A stretch of DNA of 64,000 bases from Streptomyces sp. ISL-87 (lineage in GTDB: Bacteria; Actinomycetota; Actinomycetes; Streptomycetales; Streptomycetaceae), in assembly GCF_018614095.1 (NCBI RefSeq), contig NZ_JAGGOY010000016.1, positions 152,691-216,690 of the forward strand. The letters run 5' to 3'. The number at the start of each line of letters is the position of its first letter. Within the stretch, counting starts at the first letter, position 1. This document shows positions 8,101-16,638 of this stretch, piece after piece. The notes beneath the pieces were generated by a model. The model did not search any database and was not told the origin of the DNA. It saw only the letters and a list, made by a program, of their open reading frames with translations. A program made the translations under genes and the position numbers.

Positions 8101-8839
8101 CGTCGTACTGCGCCTGGTGGTACGGACGTTCAGCGAGGTGTGCCTGACCGTCGGCACCCTGATCGTGCTGTTCGTCGCGTACGTCCTGCTGTGGACCGGG
8201 GTCAAGGCCGACCGGGCCATGGACGGGGAGATGGCCCGGCTGCGCGACCGCTGGGCGGCGTCGGCCCCCGCGCCCGCGCCGAGCTCCAGGCCCTCGAGCC
8301 GGCCGCAGGAGCAGCCCGCCGAGCCCGCCGACCCGCCCGCCGCCCCGCCCGCCGACCCGCCCGGCTACCCCGGGGGGCAGGCCTTCGCCGAGATGTACAT
8401 CCCCCGCTTCGGCCCGGACTGGAACAAGCCGGTGCTGGAGGGGACGGGCACCGAGCTGCTGAAGAAGGGCCTCGGCCACTACGAGGGCACCGCCCGCCTC
8501 GGCGCCGCCGGGAACTTCTCCGTGGCCGGCCACCGGCGGACGTACGGGGACCCCTTCAAGGACTTCCCCGAGCTGCGCCCGGGGGACGCCGTGATCCTCA
8601 AGGACGCGGCGGGCTGGTACACGTACACCGTCCGCAACGCACCGCTGCGCACCCTGCCGACCGAGGTCGGGGTGGTCGACCCGGTGCCGCGCAGGTCGCC
8701 GTTCACGGGCCCCGGCCGGTATCTGACGCTGACGACCTGCGATCCCGAATGGGGCCACAGCCACCGGCTGGTCGTCTGGGCCGAACTGACCGGTACCAGG
8801 CCGGTCTCCCAGGGCAGGCCGGAGGGATTGCGCGGGTGA
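8051..8839 (+). CDS. Class E sortase (first of three)
   Basis: A 262-residue membrane-anchored transpeptidase. A cytoplasmic basic N-terminus precedes a single TM segment (about 28-50, VCLTVGTLIVLFVAYVLLW). A Pro/Ala-rich linker (70-107) leads to the sortase domain. Catalytic His161 (SVAGHR), Cys230 in the class E motif TLTTC and Arg239 (HRLVVW) are all present. Class E sortases attach LAXTG-bearing proteins such as long chaplins to the peptidoglycan. The start is uncertain: ATG 8051 lies inside the DUF881 gene without a good ribosome-binding site, and a GTG near 8117 would remove most of the overlap. Two further sortases follow. Confidence 0.88.
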   Translation: MRSPWPPRPRPRRIRPDVVLRLVVRTFSEVCLTVGTLIVLFVAYVLLWTGVKADRAMDGEMARLRDRWAASAPAPAPSSRPSSRPQEQPAEPADPPAAPPADPPGYPGGQAFAEMYIPRFGPDWNKPVLEGTGTELLKKGLGHYEGTARLGAAGNFSVAGHRRTYGDPFKDFPELRPGDAVILKDAAGWYTYTVRNAPLRTLPTEVGVVDPVPRRSPFTGPGRYLTLTTCDPEWGHSHRLVVWAELTGTRPVSQGRPEGLRG

Positions 8840-8919
8840 CCCCCCTCGCGTGGCCGCTGCCTTTAGTCTGTTGCGGTACCGCCTCCGCGGTGCGTGGAAC
8901 GGAAAGGCAAGCAGACGGC

Positions 8920-9096
8920 ATGTACGGCTGGATCTGGCGGCATCTGCCGGGCAACGCGTGGGTACGCGCGATGATCTCCCTCGTACTGGTCCTCGCGGTG
9001 GTGTTCGTGCTGTTCCAGTACGTCTTCCCGTGGGCCGAGCCGCTCCTTCCGTTCAACGATGTGACGGTGGACGAGGGATCGGGAGCCACTCCGTGA
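8920..9096 (+). CDS. Small single-pass membrane protein
   Basis: A 58-residue ORF starting at ATG 8920, with GGAAAGG 12 nt upstream. It has a short polar N-terminus (MYGWIWRHLPGNAW), one TM helix (about 17-37, MISLVLVLAVVFVLFQYVF) and an acidic C-terminus ending DVTVDEGSGATP. Its stop overlaps the GTG of pabA in the 4-nt pattern GTGA, which supports real translation and coupling. I recall similar small proteins at this position in Streptomyces sortase clusters, but no function is known. It does not carry a sortase signal. Confidence 0.7.
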   Translation: MYGWIWRHLPGNAWVRAMISLVLVLAVVFVLFQYVFPWAEPLLPFNDVTVDEGSGATP

Positions 9097-9731
9097 GCGC
9101 GCGCATTCTGGTTGTCGACAATTACGACAGCTTTGTCTTCAACCTGGTCCAGTACCTGTACCAGCTCGGCGCGGAATGCGAGGTGCTGCGCAACGACGAG
9201 GTCGAGCTCGCGCACGCGCAGGACGGCTTCGACGGCGTACTGCTGTCGCCCGGGCCGGGCACCCCGGAAGAGGCGGGCGTCTGCGTCGACATGGTCCGCC
9301 ACTGCGCGGAAACGGGCGTTCCGGTCTTCGGCGTCTGCCTGGGCATGCAGTCGATGGCGGTCGCCTACGGAGGGGTCGTGGACCGCGCCCCCGAGCTGCT
9401 GCACGGCAAGACCTCGCCGGTCGTCCACGAGGGGCAGGGCGTCTTCGAGGGGCTGCCGTCACCGTTCACCGCGACCCGCTACCACTCCCTCGCGGCCGAG
9501 CCGGGCACCCTGCCGGACGCGCTGGAGGTCACGGCGCGCACGGAGGACGGGATCATCATGGGGCTGCGGCACCGTGAGCACGACGTGGAGGGTGTGCAGT
9601 TCCACCCGGAGTCGGTGCTGACCGAGTGGGGCCACCGGATGCTCGCGAACTGGCTGGTGCGGTGCGGTGACGCGGGTGCCGTGGAGCGCTCGGTGGGGCT
9701 GGCCCCGGTGGTGGGCAAGGCCGTCGCGTGA
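9093..9731 (+). CDS. pabA: Aminodeoxychorismate/anthranilate synthase component II (glutamine amidotransferase)
   Basis: A 212-residue class I glutamine amidotransferase that supplies ammonia to chorismate-amination enzymes for folate (PabB) or tryptophan (TrpE) synthesis. The triad is visible as Cys82 in GVCLGMQ and His171/Glu173 in VQFHPES, with the oxyanion motif SPGPGTP at 52-58. The start GTG 9093 overlaps the small upstream gene, and the stop overlaps the next sortase, so it is embedded in the sortase operon by 4-nt overlaps on both sides. No component I gene is in the window, so the choice between pabA and trpG cannot be settled from this sequence. Confidence 0.9.
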   Translation: MSARILVVDNYDSFVFNLVQYLYQLGAECEVLRNDEVELAHAQDGFDGVLLSPGPGTPEEAGVCVDMVRHCAETGVPVFGVCLGMQSMAVAYGGVVDRAPELLHGKTSPVVHEGQGVFEGLPSPFTATRYHSLAAEPGTLPDALEVTARTEDGIIMGLRHREHDVEGVQFHPESVLTEWGHRMLANWLVRCGDAGAVERSVGLAPVVGKAVA

Positions 9732-10543
9732 GCGCGGTCGCGCAGCCCGCGCCCACCGAGGGCCGGGCCGCGCGGCGCAGGGCAGCGCAGGAGGCCGCGA
9801 AACGCACGCGGAGGCGGGGGCGGCGGCGCAGGCGCCCGGTGTCGGGCGGCCCGCTCGTCGTCGCCAGCCGGCTGGCCGGAGAGCTGTTCATCACGCTGGG
9901 CCTGGTGATGCTGCTGTTCGTGGCCTACCAGCTCTGGTACACGAACCTGCTGGCGGAGCGGACGGCGAACGGGGCCGCGGGATCGCTGCGCAAGGACTGG
10001 GATCGGGACGCGGGCGACAGCGGCGCGGCGGCCGGCTCGGCGGGAGCGGCGTTCGAGCCGGGCCAGGGCTTCGCGATCCTGTACATCCCGAAGCTGGACG
10101 TGAAGGTGCCGGTGGCGGAGGGCATCAGCAAGCCGAAGGTGCTCGACAAGGGAATGGTCGGGCACTACGGCGAGGGCGCGCTCAAGTCGGCGATGCCGGC
10201 GGACAAGCAGGGCAACTTCGCCGTGGCCGGGCACCGGAACACGCACGGTGAACCGTTCCGCTACATCAACCGGCTCGCGCCGGGCGATCCGGTCGTGGTC
10301 GAGACGCGGGACGCGTACTACACGTACGAGATGACCTCGGTGCTGCCGCAGACGCCGCCGGCCAACGTGTCGGTGATCAAGCCGGTGCCGGTGGGGTCGG
10401 GCTTCACCGCTCCGGGCCGCTACATCACGCTGACGACCTGCACCCCGGAGTTCACCAGCACCTACCGGATGATCGTATGGGGCAGGATGACCGATGAACG
10501 CCCCCGCAGCCAGGGCGCTCCGCCCGCGCTGACCAGCCCGTAG
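9728..10543 (+). CDS. Class E sortase (second, SrtE1-like)
   Basis: A 271-residue sortase. An unusually long, very basic cytoplasmic head (residues 13-37, mostly Arg) precedes a TM helix at about 52-70 (LFITLGLVMLLFVAYQLW). The sortase beta-barrel follows with catalytic His169 (AVAGHR), Cys238 (TLTTC) and Arg247 (YRMIVW). The GTG start overlaps the pabA stop by 4 nt. By position and sequence it corresponds to one of the paired housekeeping class E sortases that anchor chaplins and permit aerial hyphae in Streptomyces. The individual SrtE1/SrtE2 assignment is inferred from order only. Confidence 0.93.
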   Translation: MSAVAQPAPTEGRAARRRAAQEAAKRTRRRGRRRRRPVSGGPLVVASRLAGELFITLGLVMLLFVAYQLWYTNLLAERTANGAAGSLRKDWDRDAGDSGAAAGSAGAAFEPGQGFAILYIPKLDVKVPVAEGISKPKVLDKGMVGHYGEGALKSAMPADKQGNFAVAGHRNTHGEPFRYINRLAPGDPVVVETRDAYYTYEMTSVLPQTPPANVSVIKPVPVGSGFTAPGRYITLTTCTPEFTSTYRMIVWGRMTDERPRSQGAPPALTSP

Positions 10544-10553
10544 AGGATCCGCA

Positions 10554-11294
10554 GTGTCACGTGCCCGCCGACGTCGCCCCGCCGCAGCCGCGCCGAACGT
10601 GAACCGCGGCGTGCTCGCGGGATTCCTGAGCCTGCTGGGCGAGTTCCTGATCACGGTGGGCCTGGTGCTCGGCCTGTTCGTGGCGTACTCCCTGTGGTGG
10701 ACGAACGTCCTGGCGGACCGGCAGGCGTCGGCGCGGGGCGACGAGGTCCGCCGGCAGTGGGTCCAGGCGGTGCCCGGTGCCGGGGCGCCCTCGGCGCCCG
10801 GGGCGCTGGACACGAAGGACGGCATCGGCTTCCTGCACGTACCGGCGATGAAGAACGGCGAGGTCCTGGTCAAGCGGGGCTCCTCGCCGGAGGTCCTGAA
10901 CGACGGTGTCGCCGGCTACTACACGGAACCGGTGAAGTCGGCGCTGCCGTGGGACAAGTCGGGGAACTTCTCGCTGGCGGCGCACCGGGACGGGCACGGG
11001 GCGAAGTTCCACAACATCGACAAGCTGAAGAACGGCGACGCGGTCGTCTTCGAGACGCGGGACACCTGGTACGTGTACAAGGTCTTCGCGGAGCTGCGGC
11101 AGACGTCGAAGTACAACGTGGACGTGATCTCCGCGGTCCCGAAGGAGTCGGGCAGGACCGCCCCGGGCCGCTACATCACCCTGACGACCTGCACCCCGGT
11201 CTACACGTCGAAGTACCGGTACATCGTGTGGGGCGAGCTGGTCCGCACCGAGAAGGTCGACGACAAGCGCACCCGGCCGGCCGAGCTCCGCTGA
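10554..11294 (+). CDS. Class E sortase (third, SrtE2-like)
   Basis: A 246-residue sortase starting at GTG 10554, with GAGGATC upstream, 10 nt after the previous stop. A short basic N-terminus and one TM helix (about 28-48, LGEFLITVGLVLGLFVAYSLW) lead to the catalytic domain, with His144 (SLAAHR), Cys213 (TLTTC) and Arg222 (YRYIVW). It is closely similar to the preceding sortase (shared APGRYITLTTCTP), consistent with an old duplication. It is the last gene of the rightward group. A C-rich stretch and then a strong hairpin separate it from the convergent pknB. Confidence 0.93.
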   Translation: MSRARRRRPAAAAPNVNRGVLAGFLSLLGEFLITVGLVLGLFVAYSLWWTNVLADRQASARGDEVRRQWVQAVPGAGAPSAPGALDTKDGIGFLHVPAMKNGEVLVKRGSSPEVLNDGVAGYYTEPVKSALPWDKSGNFSLAAHRDGHGAKFHNIDKLKNGDAVVFETRDTWYVYKVFAELRQTSKYNVDVISAVPKESGRTAPGRYITLTTCTPVYTSKYRYIVWGELVRTEKVDDKRTRPAELR

Positions 11295-11462
11295 CGGGCC
11301 CCTCCCGCGCCTCCCGGCCCTCCTGCCCCTTCCGCCCCTCCCGCCCCTCCCCGTGCCTCCTGAGCCTCCAGAGGCCCCTGTGGGCGGCTGCGGGCCACCC
11401 GGGCGCCCGCGAGGTCAAGGTTCCGCTTACGAAGCCGCAGACGGGCCTGCAGAGGCCGGAAA

Positions 11463-11497
11463 AAGCCCGGTCCCTCTCGGTGAGAGGGACCGGGCTT
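11463..11497. terminator. Bidirectional terminator between sortase operon and pknB
   Basis: A perfect 16-bp stem (left arm AAGCCCGGTCCCTCTC) with a 3-nt loop, in the 223-bp gap between convergent genes. The rest of that gap (about 11299-11375) is a pyrimidine-rich tract on the plus strand with no gene seen. Confidence 0.9.
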
Positions 11498-11517
11498 CGT
11501 CACTGCTGCCGCTCGGG

Positions 11518-13533
11518 CTAGCGACGTCCTCCGCTGAGACCGCCGAAGAACCCGTTGCCGCCGTCCTGCTGGCCGGCCATCGTCTGGAGGTTGACCACCG
11601 TGCCGGCCGGGACCGGGCTGCCCGCGGGCGGGTCGGAGGCCAGCACCCTGGCGTTGTCGTCCGTCGGGCCCGAGAGGACCGCGCCGAAGGTCAGGTTCGC
11701 CTTCTGGAGCTCCTGCTTGGCTTCCTTGACGGTCTTACCGGCCAGCTGCGGGACCTGGGTCGGCTGGGCGGCCGCCTTCGAGATCGTGATGCTGACCGAG
11801 TCACCCGGCTTGAGCTCCTGGCCGGCCGGGAACTGCTGCTGGAAGACCGTCTTCGGCGGGACCGCCGGGTTGTCGGCCTCGGTGACGCTGCCCAGCTTCA
11901 GCTTGGCGCCCTGGAGCGCCTTGGAGGCCGCTTCCTTCGTCATTCCGTTGAGGTCCGGGACCGCAGCCTTCGCCTGCTCCTTGGCCACGGTCAGCGTGAT
12001 CGTGGAGCCCGTTTCGGCCTCGGTGCCGCTCTTCGGGTTCTGGTCCAGGACCGTCCCGGCGGTGCGGTCGGACTCCTGGGTCTTCTTCTCGACCTGGAAG
12101 CCCTTGTCCTTGAGCGTCTTCTCCGCGTTCTCGTACGTCATGTTCAGCACGTCGAGCACCGGCACCTTGGGCGCGCCCGAGGAGATCTTGACCTTGACGA
12201 CGGAGTCCTGGTCGACCTTGGTGTCGGGCGCCGGGCTCTGCGTGCAGACGTTGCCCTTGGGCTGTCCGGCGCAGGGTTCCTCGCCGTCCTTCTCCACCTT
12301 CAGGCCGACGTTGGTGCCGCTCTGCTGTGCCTTCTCGAAGGTCTCGCCGATGAACTTGGGCACGATGGGCCGGTTGTCGGCCTCGTTGCCGAAGAGGGAC
12401 CGGCCGATGAGGATGGCGCCGACCAGCACGAGGACGCCGGCGACGACCAGCAGGATCGTCGAGACCCTGCTTTTCTTCTGCCGGCCGCGGCCGCGGCCCT
12501 GGTCGTAGCCGCCCTGGTCGCCGTACCCGTAGCCGTCGCCGCCGCCCGGGGGCATCGGCGGGAGCATCGAGGTCTGGCCGGCGTCGGCGGCGCGCAGCGC
12601 GGTGGTGGGCTGGTCGTAGCCCTGGTGACCGTAGCCGCCCTGGTCGGGGTAGCCGTAGCCGGCGGTGCCCATGGAGGCGGTCGCCGCGACGGGCTGTCCT
12701 TCGAGGCAGGCCTCGATGTCCGCGCGCATCTCGTCGGCGGACTGGTAGCGGTAGTCGGGGTCCTTGACCAGCGCCTTCAACACGATCGCGTCCATCTCGG
12801 GCGTGATCTCGGGGTCGAAGTTCGACGGGGGCTGAGGCTCTTCCCGTACGTGCTGGTAGGCGACGGCCACCGGGGAGTCGCCGACGAACGGCGGACGGAC
12901 GCTGAGCAGCTCGTAGAGCAGGCAGCCGGCGGAGTAGAGGTCAGATCGCGCGTCGACCTGCTCGCCCTTGGCCTGCTCCGGGGAGAGGTACTGGGCGGTG
13001 CCGATGACGGCGGCCGTCTGCGTCATGGTCATGCCGGAGTCGCCCATGGCGCGGGCGATGCCGAAGTCCATGACCTTGACCTGGCCGGTGCGGGTGAGCA
13101 TGACGTTGGCGGGCTTGATGTCACGGTGGACGATGCCGGCGCGGTGCGAGTACTCGAGCGCCTGGAGGATGCCGATGCACATCTCCAGGGTGCGCTCGGG
13201 CAGCAGCTTGCGCCCCGAGTGCAGGAGTTCGCGCAGGGTGGAGCCGTCGACGTACTCCATCACGATGTACGGGATGGAGATGTTGTCGACGTAGTCCTCG
13301 CCGGTGTCGTAGACCGCGACGATCGCCGGGTGGTTCAGCGACGCGGCCGACTGGGCCTCGCGCCGGAACCGGGCCTGGAAGGACGGGTCGCGGGCGAGAT
13401 CGGCGCGCAGGGTCTTGACGGCGACGGTACGGCCGAGCCGGGTGTCGTGACCGAGGTAGACCTCGGCCATGCCACCACGGCCGAGCACGTGGCTCAGCTC
13501 GTACCGGCCGCCGAGGCGACGCGGCTCTTCCAT
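11518..13533 (-). CDS. pknB: Serine/threonine protein kinase with PASTA domains (PknB)
   Basis: A 671-residue transmembrane kinase. The kinase domain covers residues about 11-275: glycine loop LGRGGMAEVYLG, Lys40, catalytic Asp138 in HRDIKPAN, DFG at 156-158, and the activation segment with GTAQYLSPEQ. A Gly/Tyr-rich juxtamembrane linker and a TM helix (STILLVVAGVLVLVGAILIG) lead to four extracellular PASTA repeats that bind muropeptides. It phosphorylates division and wall-synthesis regulators, and is opposed by PstP encoded upstream. ATG 13533 follows GGAGAGGG. It closes the fhaA-fhaB-pstP-rodA-pbpA-pknB operon, but a 183-bp gap leaves room for its own promoter. Confidence 0.96.
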   Translation of the reverse strand: MEEPRRLGGRYELSHVLGRGGMAEVYLGHDTRLGRTVAVKTLRADLARDPSFQARFRREAQSAASLNHPAIVAVYDTGEDYVDNISIPYIVMEYVDGSTLRELLHSGRKLLPERTLEMCIGILQALEYSHRAGIVHRDIKPANVMLTRTGQVKVMDFGIARAMGDSGMTMTQTAAVIGTAQYLSPEQAKGEQVDARSDLYSAGCLLYELLSVRPPFVGDSPVAVAYQHVREEPQPPSNFDPEITPEMDAIVLKALVKDPDYRYQSADEMRADIEACLEGQPVAATASMGTAGYGYPDQGGYGHQGYDQPTTALRAADAGQTSMLPPMPPGGGDGYGYGDQGGYDQGRGRGRQKKSRVSTILLVVAGVLVLVGAILIGRSLFGNEADNRPIVPKFIGETFEKAQQSGTNVGLKVEKDGEEPCAGQPKGNVCTQSPAPDTKVDQDSVVKVKISSGAPKVPVLDVLNMTYENAEKTLKDKGFQVEKKTQESDRTAGTVLDQNPKSGTEAETGSTITLTVAKEQAKAAVPDLNGMTKEAASKALQGAKLKLGSVTEADNPAVPPKTVFQQQFPAGQELKPGDSVSITISKAAAQPTQVPQLAGKTVKEAKQELQKANLTFGAVLSGPTDDNARVLASDPPAGSPVPAGTVVNLQTMAGQQDGGNGFFGGLSGGRR

Positions 13534-13688
13534 AACGTTGCAGCCCTCTCCGTCAGTCCCGACCGCACCCGTGTGTGGTCCGGCGGTGTGCTGTTCGCGC
13601 AAAGGCTACCGGCCGATCGTCGGTGATCGGTTCGTGGCCACAGGCTGATACAGGACCGGTACCGTACGCTCGTATCCGGGCGGCTTCA

Positions 13689-13702
13689 GTGATCTGGATC
13701 AC
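13689..13702. promoter_or_regulatory. Crp-like palindrome upstream of pknB
   Basis: GTGATCTGGATCAC fits the Crp/FNR half-site layout GTGA-N6-TCAC and is palindromic except for the central two bases. It lies 15 nt after the pbpA stop and 156 nt upstream of the pknB start. Confidence 0.4.
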
Positions 13703-13716
13703 GCCGGCTGCGCCTG

Positions 13717-15186
13717 TCAGCCCTTGCTCTGGCTCTTGAGTACGGCTTCCATGACGGCCTTGGCGACGGGGGCGGCGAGGCCGCCACCGCTGATGTCCTC
13801 GCGGCTGGCGTCGCTGTCCTCGATGACGACGGCGACGGCGACCGGCGAGGTGCCGTCGGGGTTCTCGGCGTAGGAGATGAACCAGGCGTACGGGCGCTTG
13901 GCGTTCTTCTCGCCGTGCTGGGCGGTGCCGGTCTTGCCGCCGACGGTGACGCCGTTGATCTTGGCCTTGCCGCCGGTGCCGTTCTCGACGACGTTGACCA
14001 TCATCTGCTGGACCTTCTGCGCGTTGGCGGCGGAGACGGGCCGGCTCATTTCCTCGGGCTCGTGCTTCTCGATGACGTCGAGGTTGGGAGCGGTGAGCTG
14101 GCTGACCATGTACGGCTTCATCAGCTTGCCGTCGTTGGCGATGGCGGCGGTGACCATGGCCATCTGGAGCGGAGTGGCAGCGGTGTTGAACTGGCCGATC
14201 GCGCTCTGGGCGTTGCCGTCCTTGCCCATGGTCTTGTCGTAGACGCTGGCGAAGGCGCGGACCGGGGTGTCGATCTTGTCGTTGTTGAAGCCGAACTTCT
14301 GCGCGGTCTGCACCATCTTGTCCCGCCCCACCTTGTCGCCCATGTTGGCGAAGACGGAGTTACAGGAGACCCGCAGCGCGTTGTTCAGGCTGGCCTTCTC
14401 GCACCCGCTGGCGTGGTTGACCATCGGGGTCTTGGTGCCCGGCAGGATGTACGGCTCGGGGGTGTCGGTCGGCGCGTCGATGTCGGTGACGACGCCGTGT
14501 TCCAGGGCCGCCGCGGCGGTGACCACCTTGAAGGTGGAGCCGGGCGGGTAGGTCTCGCGCAGGGCGCGGTTGACGAGCTTCTTGTCCTCGCTGTCCTTCA
14601 GCTCGACCCAGGCCTTCTCGTCGTTCTTGGAGTTGCCCGCGAAGCTGGAGGGGTCGTACGAGGGGGTGCTGACCAGGGCCAGGATGGCGCCGGTGCGCGG
14701 GTCGATGGCCGCGACGGCGCCCTTCTTGTCGCCGAGCTTGTCGAAGGCGGCCTTCTGCGCGACGGCGTTGAGCGTGGTGACGACGTTGCCGCCCTGCTTC
14801 TTCTCGCCGGTGAACATGCCCACGGTGCGGTCGAAGAACAGCCGGTCGTCGTTGCCGGTGAGGATGCCGTCTTCGAGGGACTCGAGCTGGGTGGAGCCGA
14901 AGGCCTGCGAGGCGTAACCGGTGACGGGCGCCCAGAGCGGGCCGTCCACGTAGGTCCGCTTGTACTTGTAGTCGCTGCCGTCGGTGGTCGCCGAGCCCGT
15001 GATCGGGTCGCCCGAGACGATGATGTTGCCGCGTTCGGTGGCGTACTGGGCGATCTGGACCCGGCGGTTCTCCTTGCGGGTGCTGAGTTCCTCGGCCTGG
15101 ACGTACTGCAGCCAGTTGGTCCGGATCAGCAGCGCGAGGATGAGCAGCCCGCAGAACAGCGAGATGCGGCGCAGGGGCTTGTTCAT
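13717..15186 (-). CDS. pbpA: Class B penicillin-binding protein (peptidoglycan D,D-transpeptidase, PbpA)
   Basis: A 489-residue membrane-anchored transpeptidase that cross-links peptidoglycan stem peptides. An N-terminal TM helix (about 9-24) is followed by a dimerisation region and the penicillin-binding domain. The three active-site motifs are present: Ser217-Thr-Phe-Lys220 in PPGSTFK, SCN in RVSCNSVF, and KTG in GGKTGTAQHG. The ATG overlaps the rodA stop (ATGA), indicating translational coupling of polymerase and cross-linker, as expected for a RodA/PBP pair. It is smaller than FtsI-type proteins and lacks a PASTA tail. Confidence 0.95.
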   Translation of the reverse strand: MNKPLRRISLFCGLLILALLIRTNWLQYVQAEELSTRKENRRVQIAQYATERGNIIVSGDPITGSATTDGSDYKYKRTYVDGPLWAPVTGYASQAFGSTQLESLEDGILTGNDDRLFFDRTVGMFTGEKKQGGNVVTTLNAVAQKAAFDKLGDKKGAVAAIDPRTGAILALVSTPSYDPSSFAGNSKNDEKAWVELKDSEDKKLVNRALRETYPPGSTFKVVTAAAALEHGVVTDIDAPTDTPEPYILPGTKTPMVNHASGCEKASLNNALRVSCNSVFANMGDKVGRDKMVQTAQKFGFNNDKIDTPVRAFASVYDKTMGKDGNAQSAIGQFNTAATPLQMAMVTAAIANDGKLMKPYMVSQLTAPNLDVIEKHEPEEMSRPVSAANAQKVQQMMVNVVENGTGGKAKINGVTVGGKTGTAQHGEKNAKRPYAWFISYAENPDGTSPVAVAVVIEDSDASREDISGGGLAAPVAKAVMEAVLKSQSKG

Positions 15187-16607
15187 GACGGGCGGACCAC
15201 CTGGGTCATCTCGGCGTCGGGGGACGGGGCGGGGGCCGGGGCGGGGCGGCGTGCGGTGTCGCTGATCCGGATGAGGATGGCGATGAGCACCCAGTTCGCG
15301 AGGACGGAGGAACCGCCGGACGCGAGGAAGGGCATGGTCATGCCGGTCAGGGGGATGAGGCCCATGACTCCGCCGGCGACGACGAAGATCTGCAGGGCGA
15401 AGGCACCGGACAGCCCGATGGCGAAGAGCTTGCCGAAGGGGTCGCGGGCGGCGAGTGCGGTGCGGACGCCCCGCTCGATGATCAGGCCGTAGAGCAGCAG
15501 GAAGGCCATGACGCCGGAGAGGCCGAGTTCCTCGCCGACGGTCGAGAAGATGAAGTCGGAGTTGGCGGCGAACCCGATGAGGTCCGAGTTGCCCTGTCCC
15601 CAGCCGGTGCCGAGGACCCCGCCGGAGCCGAAGCTCATGATCGACTGGCCGACCTGCTCGCAGGCGCCGGACTTCGTGTAGCAGTCGAAGGGGTCGAGCC
15701 AGGCGGTGACGCGGACCTTGACGTGGCTGGCGGTGGCGCCGACGACGGCCGCGCCGCCCACGCTCATGAGCAGGCCGATCACGATCCAGCTGGTCCGCTC
15801 GGTGGCCACGTACAGCATGATCACGAACATGCCGAAGAAGAGCAGCGAGGTGCCGAGGTCGTTCTCGAAGACGAGGACGAGCAGGCTCATCGCCCAGATC
15901 ATCAGGATCGGGCCGAGGTCGCGTCCGCGCGGCAGGTAGAGACCCATGAAGCGGCGGCTGGCCAGGGCCAGGGCGTCGCGCTTCACCATGAGGTAGCCGG
16001 CGAAGAAGATGGCGATGACGATCTTCGCGAACTCACCGGGCTGGATGGAGAAGCCGGCGACGCTGATCCAGATCTTCGCGCCGAAGACGTCCGCGCCCAG
16101 ACCCGGGACGACGGGCAGGATCAGCAGGACGAGCGCGGCGGCCATCGAGATGTACGTGAACCGCTGGAGCACACGGTGGTCCTTCAGGACCAGCAGGACC
16201 ACGGAGAACAGGGCGATGGCGAGCGCCGTGTACATCATCTGCCGGGGCGCGGACTCGGAGAAGACGCCGAACTGGCGCTTCGCGAGGTTCTGCAGCCGCT
16301 CGGACTGGTCGAGCCGCCAGATCAGCACCAGGCCGAGCCCGTTGAGCAGGGTCCCGATCGGCAGCAGCAGCGGATCCGCGTACTTGGCGTACCGGCGTAC
16401 GACGAGGTGGGCGATGCCCGCGAGCGCGCCGAGGCCGAGCCCGTAGAGGAGCATGCCGGGCGGCAGCTTGCCGTCGATCGCGAGGCCCACGTTGGCGTAG
16501 GCGAAGATCGGGATGACCACGGCGAAGCCGAGCAGCAGGAGCTCGGTGTTCCGCCGGCTCGGCAGCTCGATGGCGCCGATGGTGGTCGTGTTGGTGACAA
16601 CGCTCAT
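15183..16607 (-). CDS. rodA: SEDS-family peptidoglycan glycosyltransferase (RodA/FtsW type)
   Basis: A 474-residue polytopic membrane protein with about ten or more TM helices. SEDS signatures are visible: WRLDQSE after TM3, AGFSIQPGEFAKI (the conserved QPGEFAK region), RGRDLGPILMIW, ENDLGTSLLFFGMF and SGGSSVLANW near the end. SEDS proteins polymerise lipid II into glycan strands together with a partner class B PBP, which is encoded immediately downstream with a 4-nt overlap. It sits 31 nt after pstP. The operon position and partner indicate the RodA-like paralogue rather than divisome FtsW. Confidence 0.94.
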   Translation of the reverse strand: MSVVTNTTTIGAIELPSRRNTELLLLGFAVVIPIFAYANVGLAIDGKLPPGMLLYGLGLGALAGIAHLVVRRYAKYADPLLLPIGTLLNGLGLVLIWRLDQSERLQNLAKRQFGVFSESAPRQMMYTALAIALFSVVLLVLKDHRVLQRFTYISMAAALVLLILPVVPGLGADVFGAKIWISVAGFSIQPGEFAKIVIAIFFAGYLMVKRDALALASRRFMGLYLPRGRDLGPILMIWAMSLLVLVFENDLGTSLLFFGMFVIMLYVATERTSWIVIGLLMSVGGAAVVGATASHVKVRVTAWLDPFDCYTKSGACEQVGQSIMSFGSGGVLGTGWGQGNSDLIGFAANSDFIFSTVGEELGLSGVMAFLLLYGLIIERGVRTALAARDPFGKLFAIGLSGAFALQIFVVAGGVMGLIPLTGMTMPFLASGGSSVLANWVLIAILIRISDTARRPAPAPAPSPDAEMTQVVRPS

Positions 16608-16638
16608 GATGTGACGGGCCCCCTGCGCCCGCGTATGT

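Noticed and set aside
11299..11375. Pyrimidine-rich tract read as a small ORF or regulatory RNA
   Set aside because: No start, ribosome-binding site or hairpin is associated with it; it is simple low-complexity DNA before the terminator.
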